A stretch of 64,000 bases of DNA from Bacteroidaceae bacterium (GCA_017621515.1 JAGASY010000109.1:1-64000), one strand, 5' to 3'. Counted from the first letter of the stretch, positions 7,207 through 18,235 are shown. Numbers and translations are program-made. The notes: generated by a model not told the origin, from the sequence alone.

Positions 7207-7438
7207 TGTTGAGAATAGCATGTATTGGTATGATAGTCAAATACTTATCTTCTCAACAAACTCTCAACAAATGGTTCTTTTCAACAAAATCACTGGGCAA
7301 AAGAGAAAGACAGGCATTAGCTGTCATGTTTTCTCTTTTCAACAGTCTCTTTCTTTTGTTGAGAGATTTGTTGAGAAAATGTTGAGCCTTAAATACTTGA
7401 TATTCAACACTTCTTTCATCATATTCAACAATTCAACA
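7207..7438. repeat. Iteron-like array of TCAACA / TGTTGA
   Basis: Eleven copies in 232 bases: TCAACA at 7253, 7264, 7281, 7339, 7404, 7425 and 7433, and its complement TGTTGA at 7207, 7357, 7369 and 7380. Many extend to CTCAACAAA or TTCAACAAA. The array occupies the only gap between primase and helicase genes, where an origin of replication for the excised element would be expected. Confidence 0.6.
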
Positions 7439-7441
7439 AAA

Positions 7442-8698
7442 TTATATGCTATTTAGCTTGTCCATCGTTATAGTGTAGAACCTGCCCACACGTTTTGTTG
7501 GCGAGTAGTGACCGCTGCTATTGTAGTTGTACTCGTATGAGGTGTAGGTGAGGGCGTTCTCTGAAGGTTGCAGCTTCCAACAGTCCTGCACTATCTTTCG
7601 CACAAGGTGCTTCTCCGCTTTCACGTGGTTGCATTGCAACAAGGCGATTGTGTCATTGAGGCAGAATTGCAAACTGTCGGTTTGAGTGTTCTCCATGACC
7701 TCAAGGAACAGCTCCGACATTTCCACCTCAAGTCTGTTACGGTTGCAGCGGATGATTCTCCGCAAGGCATCAGTCGCAATCTGCTCGGGGGCGAACCACA
7801 TTCGGCTCTTCTGCTGTGTTGACAGCGTTCTGCCTTGCAGATGGAACAGGAAAGCAGGTATCTCAGCAATCAGTTTACGCAAGAAGTCGGTATCGTCAGA
7901 TTGCAGCGATGAAATCTTTCTCACCCAATATCGGGTCTCTCCCTCGTCAATGATGACAGGCAGGGATTCGTTGTTGGAGCACAGCACAAACTTGGCAAAG
8001 AAAGAAATCTCGTTTCTGTCCTTGCCCTTGGCTTCCACCTTGTAGGAGAGTGTGGTGCTGAGATTCTTTAAACGCTCAGAATCCTCCCTGCGACTGAGTA
8101 GCACCTCATCCACGACTATGAGCAGCTTGCCAGCCCAATCTGCATTGAACTGACTGCGGAAGTCCTCGTTGGTATTGAACGTAACGTTGTCTTGGAACAA
8201 CGCTTTCAGAAAGTTCAAGAACGTGGTCTTGCCTGTGTTCCTCTCCTCAGACACAAGCAAAAGAATTGGAAGTTTCTGCACAGGTCTGAGATAGAGCAGT
8301 TGCAGATAGTCCATGCCAAGCTCGTATTGCTCACCGAAGATGTGAAAAAGCAATTTCTTGATGTTCGGAAAATCCCCTTTCATTGGCTTGTGGCTTATCG
8401 GCTCGTAGAGATTGAGAAAACCGTCTATTACAGTTCGGTGGTTCACATGTTCGGGAACGGTACAGAATCCGTCATACTTGTGGACATACTTGATGAACTC
8501 CTTGCCGTAGTCCTGACGCAAGGTTTCCATGTTCCAAGGGATGCGCTTTCTTACCTTCCCTCCATTGATAGTAGGTTGGTCAACCACCTTGTATAAGGTT
8601 GTGCCAACACGGATGAACACCTCGTTTGGTGGAGGTGGTGCCTGTGGCTGCATGGTAGCAACTTCGACTGGCAGTTTGTTGTCATTTGTCATGTTCAT
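7442..8698 (-). CDS. SF3-like helicase / VapE-type ATPase
   Basis: 418 residues. The ATP-binding loop is in SEERNTGKTTF (150-160), Walker B is KLLIVVDEVLL (191-201) and a motif C-like sensor is FVLCSNNESLP (237-247). This is the primase-helicase (DUF5906 / VapE) type found on phage satellites and mobilizable elements, where it unwinds the element origin. The first 25 residues, rich in Pro and Gln, are probably a flexible tail; ATG codons at 8698 and 8692 are both possible starts. It has its own promoter and operator-like sequence upstream. Confidence 0.8.
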   Translation of the reverse strand: MNMTNDNKLPVEVATMQPQAPPPPNEVFIRVGTTLYKVVDQPTINGGKVRKRIPWNMETLRQDYGKEFIKYVHKYDGFCTVPEHVNHRTVIDGFLNLYEPISHKPMKGDFPNIKKLLFHIFGEQYELGMDYLQLLYLRPVQKLPILLLVSEERNTGKTTFLNFLKALFQDNVTFNTNEDFRSQFNADWAGKLLIVVDEVLLSRREDSERLKNLSTTLSYKVEAKGKDRNEISFFAKFVLCSNNESLPVIIDEGETRYWVRKISSLQSDDTDFLRKLIAEIPAFLFHLQGRTLSTQQKSRMWFAPEQIATDALRRIIRCNRNRLEVEMSELFLEVMENTQTDSLQFCLNDTIALLQCNHVKAEKHLVRKIVQDCWKLQPSENALTYTSYEYNYNSSGHYSPTKRVGRFYTITMDKLNSI

Positions 8699-8733
8699 AA
8701 ATTCTCCTTTGTAACTTATAAAAATTAAAGTTG

Positions 8734-8766
8734 CAAAGGTAATGGCGGAAAATCAAAATACAAAAC
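8734..8766 (-). promoter_or_regulatory. Promoter of the helicase gene
   Basis: On the minus strand, GTTTTG (plus 8761-8766), 19 bases, then TACCTTTG (plus 8734-8741), an exact fit to TTTG-N19-TAnnTTTG. Transcription would begin near 8728, about 30 bases before the start codon. Confidence 0.7.
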
Positions 8767-8773
8767 TCAAACC

Positions 8774-8811
8774 TACGCAGAATGGAGAAGTTTGAACCGA
8801 CAGTGTTAAAA
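8774..8811 (-). promoter_or_regulatory. Operator-like repeat, copy 1
   Basis: 38 bases beginning TACGCAGAATGGAGAAG on the plus strand and matching 11599-11636 at 35 positions. It lies just upstream of the -33 box of the helicase promoter, as copy 2 does for the integrase promoter. A shared regulator binding site is the simplest reading. Confidence 0.6.
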
Positions 8812-8933
8812 GATTGGAAATCAAGGTGCTTGATATTGTCTTTAGGGATAAAATAAAACGAAAAAATCCCAAAGAAAGGCTTCCTTGTAAACCTTTCCTC
8901 GGGATGAACAAAAAGTAATTTTACATTACCCTT

Positions 8934-9734
8934 TTACTTGTCTGGTTCTAATTCTTCTACTGCATAAATGGCATGTAGCTCAACTTTCTTAATCTTAGGA
9001 TATGCCGTTTTATAATAATCTGTCACATCTTTGACTATACTTTTTTGGTCATAGTAAAATGTAGCCAAAACGACTTCCGTATAATTACCAATAGGTAATA
9101 AATGCCAAACTTCGGAGTTATCAGCATTTGGTTGAATCTTAAGAATTCCATCCATGCGGACATTTCCTTTATCATCTGTAATGGTTAGTCTCTTGGTTGC
9201 ATAAGGGCCGGAAGGAATATAAACACGAGTACGTATTGTATAATATTTATTGTATGAGTCTTTCTCTATGGCATCAGCTGCAATAGTTGCAGAATCCTCA
9301 GAAGAAACACCTTCAACAAAACATTTTCTATCTACCACATACATTGTTCTACTAAGTTCCCAAAGAGTCGTCCAATCTTTTACTTCAACCTTTAATACAG
9401 CAGTATTTCCATCGGAATCGGTTATGGTGATAGTGGTATTTCCTACAGAAACACCACTTACATAGATTTCTTTCTCTGCTTCATTTGTTGAGCACGAGAC
9501 TTTGGCTATACTTTCATCGGAAGATGTTGCTGATATTTTGCCTTTAGCTCCATTTACATTAACTTTGCTGCTACTTTCCGTATAGGTGGTAAGAGAGGTA
9601 ATCACAATCTTTTTACCAGTATTTATGTCACCAATGATTTCGTCTTGTGTGAGTTGAATACCAGAGTCATCATCACCGCAGCTTGCCAAAGATAGCAAAG
9701 CGGTTAATGCAATAAGAATCATTTTAATTTTCAT
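8934..9734 (-). CDS. Lipoprotein with Ig-like (BIG2-type) domain
   Basis: 266 residues from the ATG at 9734, chosen because it places a lipoprotein signal at the N-terminus (MKIKMILIALTALLSLASC, with the lipidated Cys in LASC followed by Gly-Asp-Asp-Asp). Asp after the Cys region suits surface or outer-membrane lipoproteins in this phylum. Residues about 35-135 look like a bacterial Ig-like domain of the BIG2 type (SSDESIAKVS, then NTTITITDSDGNT). The rest is beta-rich and unassigned. It is the only non-mobility gene within the minus-strand part of the element, hence probable cargo. Confidence 0.75.
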   Translation of the reverse strand: MKIKMILIALTALLSLASCGDDDSGIQLTQDEIIGDINTGKKIVITSLTTYTESSSKVNVNGAKGKISATSSDESIAKVSCSTNEAEKEIYVSGVSVGNTTITITDSDGNTAVLKVEVKDWTTLWELSRTMYVVDRKCFVEGVSSEDSATIAADAIEKDSYNKYYTIRTRVYIPSGPYATKRLTITDDKGNVRMDGILKIQPNADNSEVWHLLPIGNYTEVVLATFYYDQKSIVKDVTDYYKTAYPKIKKVELHAIYAVEELEPDK

Positions 9735-9943
9735 ACATTTCTTCAATATTAAAGGGTTACACTTATATCTAATAAACGCAGACCGTATCAAAAACTTGCA
9801 TGAAATTTCATATTTTTCTTCATGTGCAATATAAATCACCCTATCAAGAATTTTGTGAATCAATAAATCTATACGACAGTAAATCAGTAAATCAATAAGT
9901 CAATACGACAGTGAATATCCAAGCGTCAAAGATGCGACCATTC

Positions 9944-10315
9944 TCAACTAAAAGCATTTGTCCCTCCGTAGAGTTGCAGGACAATGGCTGTTTTCTCTTT
10001 TGCTCCGTACAACCTCTTGAAGATGGCATCACGAAGTTGCGCTGCACCATTAGAGGTGAGACGGAAGCAAATGGCAACAACCATAGGGAATCCATACAAT
10101 GTTTGCCAAATACCTTTGGAAAGTTCTTGCCTCTGTTGGACTTCCGACATCAACAACATACCTTCTTTATATATGGCTCGTATCACAGAGTTGAGTTTCG
10201 GGGCGGTAACATGAAGCATATCCACCAACTCGCCCTCACTCATCCACAAGTTCTCCAAGTTGGACGGAATGGATAACATTCCATTTCCACCCACGGTGAT
10301 TACAGTCCTTTTCAT
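9944..10315 (-). CDS. Small integrase-linked protein, DNA-binding-like
   Basis: 123 residues, soluble. The middle part, WMSEGELVDMLHVTAPKLNS (24-43) then IRAIYKEG, resembles a winged-helix or helix-turn-helix segment found in a family of small proteins next to integrases on Bacteroidales elements. Its ATG overlaps the integrase stop codon (10312-10315), so it is the second gene of the integrase operon and may act as an accessory factor in excision or in regulation. No excisionase of the usual type is present. Function is inferred from context only. Confidence 0.6.
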   Translation of the reverse strand: MKRTVITVGGNGMLSIPSNLENLWMSEGELVDMLHVTAPKLNSVIRAIYKEGMLLMSEVQQRQELSKGIWQTLYGFPMVVAICFRLTSNGAAQLRDAIFKRLYGAKEKTAIVLQLYGGTNAFS

Positions 10316-11535
10316 GCCATTCCTCCCATAACTGGCAAATGCCCCTTGATTCGACTTTCAAAGACTGCTATGTCATGGTCAAGCTTGGTGCTTGTCACCT
10401 TAGCGTATATCTGCGTTGTGGTGATGTTCGTGTGACCAAGAATCTTACTCACACTTTCTATCGGCATACCATACTCCAAGGCTAAAACAGCCCAACTATG
10501 ACGGGACACATGGAACGAAACCCGCTTCTTGATGCCACACATTACAGCTACTTTTTTGATGCGCTTGTTGATGCCGTCAAGATTACCAATGTTGAACAAG
10601 TGGTTGCCCTTTCTGAAAGATTTGTATCGCTCAACAATCTGCATAGGAATATCCATCAGCTTGATTTGAAACGGCACGCCTGTCTTCTGACGTTTGGACA
10701 CAATCCAAGGAGCACTGTTTACCATGCTGATATTGTCCTCAGTCAAGTTCTTGATGTCAATGAATGATATACCTGTCCAACAACCAAAGATAAAGAGGTC
10801 TCTTGCAAATGCCATATTGGGGTCTTCCAACTTTATATCAGTCATGGCAGTAAGCTCATCCAAGGTCAAGAACTCACGTTCCTTGTGGTCTGGGTCAACG
10901 TGGTACATGGCAAACGGATTTCTCGGTATCTTGCCGTTGTAGTGTGCCGCCGTAACGATATGTTTCAGAGGTATTGAGTAAATCCAAATGGAGGACTGCG
11001 CAAGCCCTACCACATTTTTCAAGTAAAGGCAATAGTCACGGATAAACTCCTCGGTAAGCTCATTCATGGACATATCGCTGCGCTTGTACTGATACTTGAT
11101 GAACTCGGCAACGTACTTTCTCACCACAAGATACTTGTTGTAAGTGTTCTTGGCTCTGTCCTTGCCTACACGCTTGGCAAAGGCTGCGTTCTCCTTGTCG
11201 AAAGCTCTGAGCAAGGTCTCGTATTCGGTGCCTATGCCTTGATAGGCGTTTCTCACCATTTCAGCGGTAACGAACGCCTCACGGTCGGAAAGTCGTTGGT
11301 AATGCTTGGCGATTTGAGCCTTGATGTTGTCGAGCGCAAAATTCACCTCCTTGGCTTCCTTACTCTTGCCTATGGCTCTGTTGCCCTTGGCATCCCAGAT
11401 AGCCTTGGTAACGCTCTGCTTGCAACTGAACTGTGCGATAGTTCCGTTAATTGTCACACGTCCCATGATAGGGACAATTCCGTTTCTCTCCTTGCTTCCA
11501 TTTACATAGAAGACTGTCTTGAAAGTGCATCTCAT
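10312..11535 (-). CDS. Tyrosine recombinase (integrase)
   Basis: 407 residues with the usual three parts: an arm-binding N-terminus (1-100), a SAM-like core-binding domain (about 105-205) and the catalytic domain (220-390). Catalytic residues visible are Lys in SKRQKTG (280-286), His342 and Arg345 in FHVSRHSW, His368 in LGHTN and the nucleophile Tyr377 in TQIYAK. The first Arg of the active site is replaced (GCWTGISFIDI), as is known for IntDOT-like integrases of Bacteroides. It catalyses integration and excision of the element. Confidence 0.92.
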   Translation of the reverse strand: MRCTFKTVFYVNGSKERNGIVPIMGRVTINGTIAQFSCKQSVTKAIWDAKGNRAIGKSKEAKEVNFALDNIKAQIAKHYQRLSDREAFVTAEMVRNAYQGIGTEYETLLRAFDKENAAFAKRVGKDRAKNTYNKYLVVRKYVAEFIKYQYKRSDMSMNELTEEFIRDYCLYLKNVVGLAQSSIWIYSIPLKHIVTAAHYNGKIPRNPFAMYHVDPDHKEREFLTLDELTAMTDIKLEDPNMAFARDLFIFGCWTGISFIDIKNLTEDNISMVNSAPWIVSKRQKTGVPFQIKLMDIPMQIVERYKSFRKGNHLFNIGNLDGINKRIKKVAVMCGIKKRVSFHVSRHSWAVLALEYGMPIESVSKILGHTNITTTQIYAKVTSTKLDHDIAVFESRIKGHLPVMGGMA

Positions 11536-11558
11536 AATTCTTACTTTTTTGTTCGGTG

Positions 11559-11591
11559 CAAAATTAAACTATGAGAGCTGCATGGCAAAAT
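11559..11591 (-). promoter_or_regulatory. Promoter of the integrase operon
   Basis: On the minus strand ATTTTG (plus 11586-11591), 19 bases, TAATTTTG (plus 11559-11566). Same architecture and spacing as the helicase promoter; the start codon follows about 24 bases downstream of the -7 box. Confidence 0.7.
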
Positions 11592-11598
11592 CAAAACT

Positions 11599-11636
11599 TA
11601 CGCAGAATGGAGAAGATTGAACCGACACCGTTAAAA
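11599..11636 (-). promoter_or_regulatory. Operator-like repeat, copy 2
   Basis: Second copy of the 38-base sequence at 8774-8811, with three mismatches. It sits 7 bases upstream of the -33 box of the integrase promoter. Alternatively it could be an arm-type recombinase site, since it is near the expected attachment region. Confidence 0.6.
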
Positions 11637-11639
11637 ATG

Positions 11640-11987
11640 CTTATTAGGGCGTTTCCATTGGGTAATGATTTGAAAGCGTTTCTACTTCTCTAATCTGCTT
11701 TTTCCTCATTTCCTTGTCACTGCCAACTAAAGCCAATGACTGCCACAACCACTTGAAACTCAAAACAAATGCTCTATTTTGCTATTTTTTGCCTTTTTAG
11801 GCGTTATTTCATTAAAGAAAATATAAAAGTGGCTTCATTTGCGCTTGAATCCATTTGTGTGTGACATCGAATCCAGCTTCGCAAGAAAAAGTATGGTTTT
11901 CCCGAAATTCCTATATCTTTTATAAGACAACTATTCCGATTAATCCTATTTATACAAATGATTCTTGTTACAAGAATTGCAATAAAT
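11640..11987. other. Gene-free stretch upstream of the integrase
   Basis: AT-rich DNA without a credible reading frame. The element's right attachment site is expected here or further right, but no sequence in 11640-12218 was seen to repeat near 4535-4670 or 1-160. One small inverted repeat, ATTCTTG (11961-11967) with CAAGAAT (11971-11977), is present. Confidence 0.5.
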
Positions 11988-12021
11988 AAAGTTTCCCACT
12001 CTCAAAAGAGTGGGAAACTTT
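11988..12021. terminator. Perfect 15-bp terminator hairpin
   Basis: AAAGTTTCCCACTCT (11988-12002), loop CAAA, AGAGTGGGAAACTTT (12007-12021). It can end transcription in both directions and probably insulates the element from guaB. Confidence 0.8.
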
Positions 12022-12183
12022 ATACGGATTCTATGATTTGCATTGACTTATTTTGATTTTTAGTTGAGGACTGAGTGTTAGCCGTAAAAGAGGTGTGTCG
12101 GGCTGCTTGACTAATGATGCTGATAGCATGGACCGACTAAAAACAAAATATGACAATACCTAAAATCTCATGAACTTAGTTTT

Positions 12184-12215
12184 TTACGGTTGGAATTTAT
12201 TGATTCCAACCGTAA
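12184..12215 (-). terminator. Hairpin directly after guaB
   Basis: TTACGGTTGGAAT (12184-12196) pairs with ATTCCAACCGTAA (12203-12215), 13 bp, starting 4 bases after the guaB stop. No U-run follows on the minus strand, so it may stabilise the 3' end rather than terminate by itself. Confidence 0.55.
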
Positions 12216-12218
12216 TTA

Positions 12219-13730
<1,512 letters not shown>

Positions 13731-13913
13731 TTATTTGGGATATACGAAAGTTTTTTTGTGGGAAAGTGTCGTATGAATTTTATAGAGGTCTCTCTTTAAC
13801 TATCATACAAAAACAAAACAAGTACACTCACAGAATACAGAAAAATATTCTTGTAAATGTACTTGTGTTGCCTTTGTTGCTGTTTTACAATTGGCTCTTG
13901 AACGATGTATAGG

Positions 13914-16091
13914 TCAGTTTGCCATTTCAGAGATAAATTTTATTCTCACCAAACGTATCTCATCTTCCGTATAGTCCGAGTCCAGATTGTCGAGTGCCGT
14001 ATCAAGATCATCCGTTTCGCTTTCACGGAAATATTCGTAAATATCTTCAATACGGTCATCGTCCATCACATCCTCAAGGAAATAGTTTATATTAAGTTTT
14101 GTCCCGCTATAAACTATGGCTTCCACTTCATCAAGCAGCTCACCGAACTCTATGCCTTTTACCATTGCAATGTCATCAAGAGCTACTTTCCTGTCTATAC
14201 TTTGTATGATGCTTACTTTCAGTTTCGACTTGTTCGCTACAGTTCGCACTCGCATGTCAGTAGGACGTACAATGTCGTTCTCTTCACAATGTCGTTTGAT
14301 GAGTTCGCAGAACTCTTTTCCATATCGTTTGGCTTTTCCAGAACCGACACCCGGAATATTCTGTAACTCTTCGATGTTCACTGGATATAGAGTTGACATC
14401 GCTTCGAGTGACGCATCCTGAAATATGACGTATGGAGGCACTTCCAACTTTTTTGACAATTTCTTGCGTAAGTCAAGAAGCATGGAGTAAAGTACCTCGT
14501 CGGCAACTCCTGTTCCGCCTCCTTCCGGAGCATCTTCCGGAATTTCGTCAAAATCGTTGTCCTCTACAATCATAAACGAAACAGGCTTTTTCAGGAATTT
14601 CTTGCCTTCTTTCGTAATTTTCAGCAGACCGTAGTTGTCCACGTCTTTTCTGATGTATCCTGCAATCATTGCTTGACGGAGAACTGCATTCCACATTTTT
14701 TCTTCTACGTCAGCTCCTGCACCGAAGTCTTCCAGACTGTCGTGTTTATGTGCCAATAATGTTTCCGACTCGTTGCCTCTCAGCAAGTCTATAATATAAT
14801 CTTCTTTGAAATTTTCTTTTACTGCAAGAATGGCTTTCAGAGCCATTACCAAATATTCTTTTGCTTCCACTTTCTTTTTAGGATGTAAACAGTTGTCGCA
14901 ATTTCCGCAGTTATCCGATTCGTAGTTTTCACCGAAATAATAAAGAAGTAGTTTGCGGCGGCATACAGAAGATTCACAGTATGAAGCTGTTTCCTTTAGT
15001 AATTGTCGTCCTATGTCTTGTTCTGCTACAGGTTTGCCTTCCATGAATTTCTCAAGTTTCTGAAGATCCTTGTTGGTGTAGAAGGCTATGCAGTGTCCCT
15101 CTCCACCGTCGCGTCCGGCTCTTCCCGTTTCTTGATAATACCCTTCGAGGCTTTTGGGTATATCATAATGAATGACAAAACGTACATCCGGTTTGTCTAT
15201 TCCCATTCCGAAAGCTATTGTGGCTACGATTACATCTATACGTTCCATGAGGAAGTCATCCTGTGTGGTGGAACGAGTAGCGGAATCCATACCGGCATGA
15301 TATGCTGCCGCCTTAATCTCATTAGCCTTCAGTATATCTGCCAGCTCTTCCACTTTTTTTCTGCTGAGACAGTATATGATACCGCTTTTCCCTGCATTTG
15401 ATTTGATATATCTTATGATGTCTTTATCAACATCTTTAGTCTTTTGCCGTACTTCATAGTACAGGTTCGGACGGTTGAAAGACGACTTGAATTCCGTGGC
15501 TGCTGTGATGCCCAAGTTTTTCTTTATGTCTCCACGTACTTTATCTGTAGCGGTAGCAGTCAGGGCGATAACAGGAGCATTGCCTATTTCGTTGATGATA
15601 GGACGTATGCGCCTGTACTCCGGTCTGAAATCGTGTCCCCATTCCGATATGCAGTGAGCTTCGTCAATGGCATAGAATGAGATTTTGATGGTACGAAGAA
15701 ATTCTATGTATTCTTCTTTTGTCAACGACTCAGGAGCAACATACAATAGTTTTGTACGACCGGCAACTATATCGGATTTCACTTGTTCGATACAAGCTTT
15801 GTTGAGCGAAGAGTTTATGAAATGGGCAATACTGTCTTCTTCACTTATGTTTTTTATTGCGTCAACTTGATTCTTCATCAAGGCGATGAGAGGAGAAATG
15901 ACAATAGCTGTTCCCTCCATCAGTAAGGCTGGCAGCTGATAGCACAGTGATTTTCCTCCTCCGGTCGGCATAAGGACAAAGACATCCTTCTTTTCAAGAA
16001 GACAATTGATTATTGCTTCCTGATCTCCCTTGAATGTGTCAAATCCGAAATAAAATTTCAGTGATTCTTTCAGTGATTTATGCGCCTTCAT
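13914..16091 (-). CDS. recQ: ATP-dependent DNA helicase RecQ
   Basis: 725 residues. SF2 helicase that unwinds recombination and stalled-fork intermediates 3' to 5'. Walker A is MPTGGGKSLCYQ (41-52), the DEAH box AIDEAHCISEWGHDF (141-155), and motif VI includes ETGRAGRDG. The RecQ zinc-binding domain shows four Cys (CESSVCRR and the CGNCDNC cluster). The winged-helix region follows, and an HRDC domain lies around 540-615. The C-terminal acidic extension beyond HRDC is common in Bacteroidales RecQ. It is placed between clpX and guaB, as in other members of the order. Confidence 0.95.
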   Translation of the reverse strand: MKAHKSLKESLKFYFGFDTFKGDQEAIINCLLEKKDVFVLMPTGGGKSLCYQLPALLMEGTAIVISPLIALMKNQVDAIKNISEEDSIAHFINSSLNKACIEQVKSDIVAGRTKLLYVAPESLTKEEYIEFLRTIKISFYAIDEAHCISEWGHDFRPEYRRIRPIINEIGNAPVIALTATATDKVRGDIKKNLGITAATEFKSSFNRPNLYYEVRQKTKDVDKDIIRYIKSNAGKSGIIYCLSRKKVEELADILKANEIKAAAYHAGMDSATRSTTQDDFLMERIDVIVATIAFGMGIDKPDVRFVIHYDIPKSLEGYYQETGRAGRDGGEGHCIAFYTNKDLQKLEKFMEGKPVAEQDIGRQLLKETASYCESSVCRRKLLLYYFGENYESDNCGNCDNCLHPKKKVEAKEYLVMALKAILAVKENFKEDYIIDLLRGNESETLLAHKHDSLEDFGAGADVEEKMWNAVLRQAMIAGYIRKDVDNYGLLKITKEGKKFLKKPVSFMIVEDNDFDEIPEDAPEGGGTGVADEVLYSMLLDLRKKLSKKLEVPPYVIFQDASLEAMSTLYPVNIEELQNIPGVGSGKAKRYGKEFCELIKRHCEENDIVRPTDMRVRTVANKSKLKVSIIQSIDRKVALDDIAMVKGIEFGELLDEVEAIVYSGTKLNINYFLEDVMDDDRIEDIYEYFRESETDDLDTALDNLDSDYTEDEIRLVRIKFISEMAN

Positions 16092-16213
16092 AATTCTTTC
16101 CGGTTATAAACGTTTGTTTGCTCGTAACAAAGTTATATACGAATCTTAAATCCGCAAATATTTCGGTGCATTTTTTTTCGGAAAAAGCCGTATTTTTATT
16201 TCTGTTATCTTTT

Positions 16214-17437
16214 TTATTCTTCTCTTTCTTTGAGAACTTCCATATTTGCCTTTTCTATTTGTTTTTTGGCAAAGTCAATATTCACTCGATACGATTTGAT
16301 GCGTTTGGATGGAATTTCATACATAGGTTCCATCATGATAGCTTCAACGATGGAACGTAGTCCACGCGCTCCAAGACGGTATTCAACAGCCTTGTCAACA
16401 ATGTATTCGAGTACGTCGTCGTCAAATGAAAGTGCTACACCGTCAAGCTCAAACATCTTTATATATTGTTTGATGATGGAGTTCTTCGGCTCTGTCAGTA
16501 TTGAGCGCAGTGCAGCTCTGTCCAGTGGCTCAAGATGAGTAAGTATAGGCATACGACCGATGATTTCCGGAATAAGTCCGAAAGATTTTAAGTCCATTGG
16601 CGCTATATATTGCATCATGTTTGCCTTGTTTATCTGTGCACTGTTTCTTGATGCTCCGTATCCCACAACGTGAGTGTTGAGCCTTTGGGCAATACGCTTT
16701 TCTATGCCGTCGAATGCTCCTCCGCAAATGAAGAGGATATTCTTGGTGTTCACCTGAATAAATTTCTGTTCAGGATGTTTGCGTCCTCCCTGTGGCGGGA
16801 CATTGATAATAGAGCCTTCAAGCAGTTTGAGCAGTCCTTGTTGCACACCTTCTCCGCTGACATCACGTGTGATAGAAGGATTGTCGCTTTTGCGCGCTAT
16901 CTTATCTATCTCGTCGATGAACACAATACCTCTTTCGGCTGCGGCCACATCGTAGTCTGCCACTTGCAACAGGCGCGATAAAATGCTTTCAACATCTTCT
17001 CCCACATATCCGGCTTCTGTCAGAACTGTGGCATCAACAATGGTGAATGGCACAACCAACAGCTTGGCGATAGTACGAGCAAGCAGTGTCTTTCCCGTAC
17101 CCGTACTTCCGACCATGATGATATTGGATTTCTCCAGTTCTACGTCATCGTCGCTTCCCGGATTCTTCAACCTTTTATAATGGTTATATACAGCCACAGC
17201 CATAGCCTTTTTTGCATCATCCTGTCCGATAACGTATTTGTCGAGGTACTCCTTTATTTCTTTAGGCTTGGGCAGTTTGTCAAGACTGAAAGCTTGGGTC
17301 GTTTTCATGTTCTCGCGCAGTATCTCATTTGCCTGCTGGATACATTCGTCACATATATTTCCGTTGATGCCGGAAATAAGTAGGTTTACATCTTTCTCAG
17401 CACGTCCGCAAAAAGAACATTTTCTATATTCCTTCAT
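16214..17437 (-). CDS. clpX: ClpX, ATP-dependent unfoldase subunit of ClpXP
   Basis: 407 residues. Hexameric AAA+ unfoldase that feeds tagged proteins to ClpP. The N-terminal zinc-binding domain has Cys7, Cys10, Cys29 and Cys32. Walker A is GSTGTGKT (110-117), Walker B lies in [12 protein letters not shown], and the ClpP-binding IGF-like loop lies in the second half of the AAA domain. The gene starts 7 bases after the clpP stop, so both are co-transcribed. Confidence 0.97.
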   Translation of the reverse strand: MKEYRKCSFCGRAEKDVNLLISGINGNICDECIQQANEILRENMKTTQAFSLDKLPKPKEIKEYLDKYVIGQDDAKKAMAVAVYNHYKRLKNPGSDDDVELEKSNIIMVGSTGTGKTLLARTIAKLLVVPFTIVDATVLTEAGYVGEDVESILSRLLQVADYDVAAAERGIVFIDEIDKIARKSDNPSITRDVSGEGVQQGLLKLLEGSIINVPPQGGRKHPEQKFIQVNTKNILFICGGAFDGIEKRIAQRLNTHVVGYGASRNSAQINKANMMQYIAPMDLKSFGLIPEIIGRMPILTHLEPLDRAALRSILTEPKNSIIKQYIKMFELDGVALSFDDDVLEYIVDKAVEYRLGARGLRSIVEAIMMEPMYEIPSKRIKSYRVNIDFAKKQIEKANMEVLKEREE

Positions 17438-17444
17438 TTCCGTC

Positions 17445-18113
17445 TTATTTCTTTCTTGCCAATACTTCGTCTATCATACCATATTCTTTTGCTTCGGTGG
17501 CTGTCATCCAATAATCGCGGTCACTGTCTTGCCATACCTTGTCGAAAGGCTGGTGTGAATGTTCTGCAATGATGGTATAAAGTTCTTTCTTCAACTTCTG
17601 TATCTCGCGTGCTGTAATTTCTATGTCACTGGCCTGTCCCTGTGCTCCTCCCATTGGCTGGTGAATCATGACACGGCTGTGCGGAAGAGCAGAACGCTTG
17701 CCTTCCTGACCAGCCACGAGGAGTACGGCCGCCATTGATGCTGCCATGCCTGTGCATATTGTCTGCACATCGCTGTTTATGAACTGCATGGTGTCGTATA
17801 TGCCCAGGCCGGCACTTACACTTCCGCCCGGAGAGTTTATGTATATACTGATGTCCTTACTGTTGTCAACAGAGTCGAGATAGAGCAGCTGGGCTTGCAG
17901 CGTGTTAGCGGTATAGTCATCTATCTGAGTGCCGAGAAAAATGATGCGGTCCATCATCAGGCGTGAAAAAACGTCAAGTTGTGTTACATTTAGCTGACGT
18001 TCTTCAAGAATGTAGGGATTGAGGTAGCCGGCTTGTAATTTGATTACGTCATCAAGCACCATACTGTTCATTCCGATATGCTTTGTGGCATATTTCTTAA
18101 AATCGTCTATCAT
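17445..18113 (-). CDS. clpP: ClpP, proteolytic subunit of Clp protease
   Basis: Serine peptidase forming the 14-mer chamber of ClpXP. The start at 18113 ([10 protein letters not shown]) gives 222 residues; a longer in-frame start at 18176 would run through the terminator of tig and is rejected. Catalytic Ser126 in [10 protein letters not shown] and His151 in MIHQPMGG are present, with the Asp near residue 200. First gene of the clpP-clpX pair. Confidence 0.97.
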   Translation of the reverse strand: MIDDFKKYATKHIGMNSMVLDDVIKLQAGYLNPYILEERQLNVTQLDVFSRLMMDRIIFLGTQIDDYTANTLQAQLLYLDSVDNSKDISIYINSPGGSVSAGLGIYDTMQFINSDVQTICTGMAASMAAVLLVAGQEGKRSALPHSRVMIHQPMGGAQGQASDIEITAREIQKLKKELYTIIAEHSHQPFDKVWQDSDRDYWMTATEAKEYGMIDEVLARKK

Positions 18114-18142
18114 AATTGTCTTGCTTTTATTGTTTTGAGCGG

Positions 18143-18150
18143 CAAAGATA
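18143..18150 (-). promoter_or_regulatory. Putative -7 box of clpPX
   Basis: TATCTTTG on the minus strand, 30 bases before the clpP start, just after the terminator hairpin of tig. It would give clpPX its own transcript. Confidence 0.45.
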
Positions 18151-18152
18151 TA

Positions 18153-18190
18153 AAAAAGTCGCAAGTATAAGGTCATACTTGCGACTTTTT
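18153..18190 (-). terminator. Terminator between tig and clpP
   Basis: AAAAAGTCGCAAGTAT (18153-18168) and ATACTTGCGACTTTTT (18175-18190), perfect 16 bp with A and U tracts. It ends the tig transcript. Confidence 0.85.
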
Positions 18191-18235
18191 AGGTTTTTTA
18201 ATGTTGAATGTTTATTCGTCCCTTATGGTTGCTGT

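Larger units (their letters stand above)
4630..11640 (-). mobile_element. Integrative mobilizable element core (MobV / primase / helicase / integrase)
   Basis: Six genes, all on the minus strand, with relaxase, primase, SF3-like helicase and tyrosine recombinase in the arrangement of Bacteroides mobilizable transposons (NBU-like). No conjugation pilus genes are present, so it would need a helper element. I could not find the two attachment sites; the right one should lie between 11640 and 12218, before guaB. The left one may be at 4535-4630 or beyond the window if 1-4534 is cargo. Outer limits given here are those of the recognisable module only. Confidence 0.7.

Noticed and set aside
7207-7438. 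CRISPR array
   Set aside because: The repeated unit is only 6-9 bases, in both orientations and unevenly spaced; no cas genes. Iterons fit better.
4630-12218. Insertion sequence or transposase
   Set aside because: No transposase frame or IS-type ends were found; the only recombinase is the tyrosine integrase.
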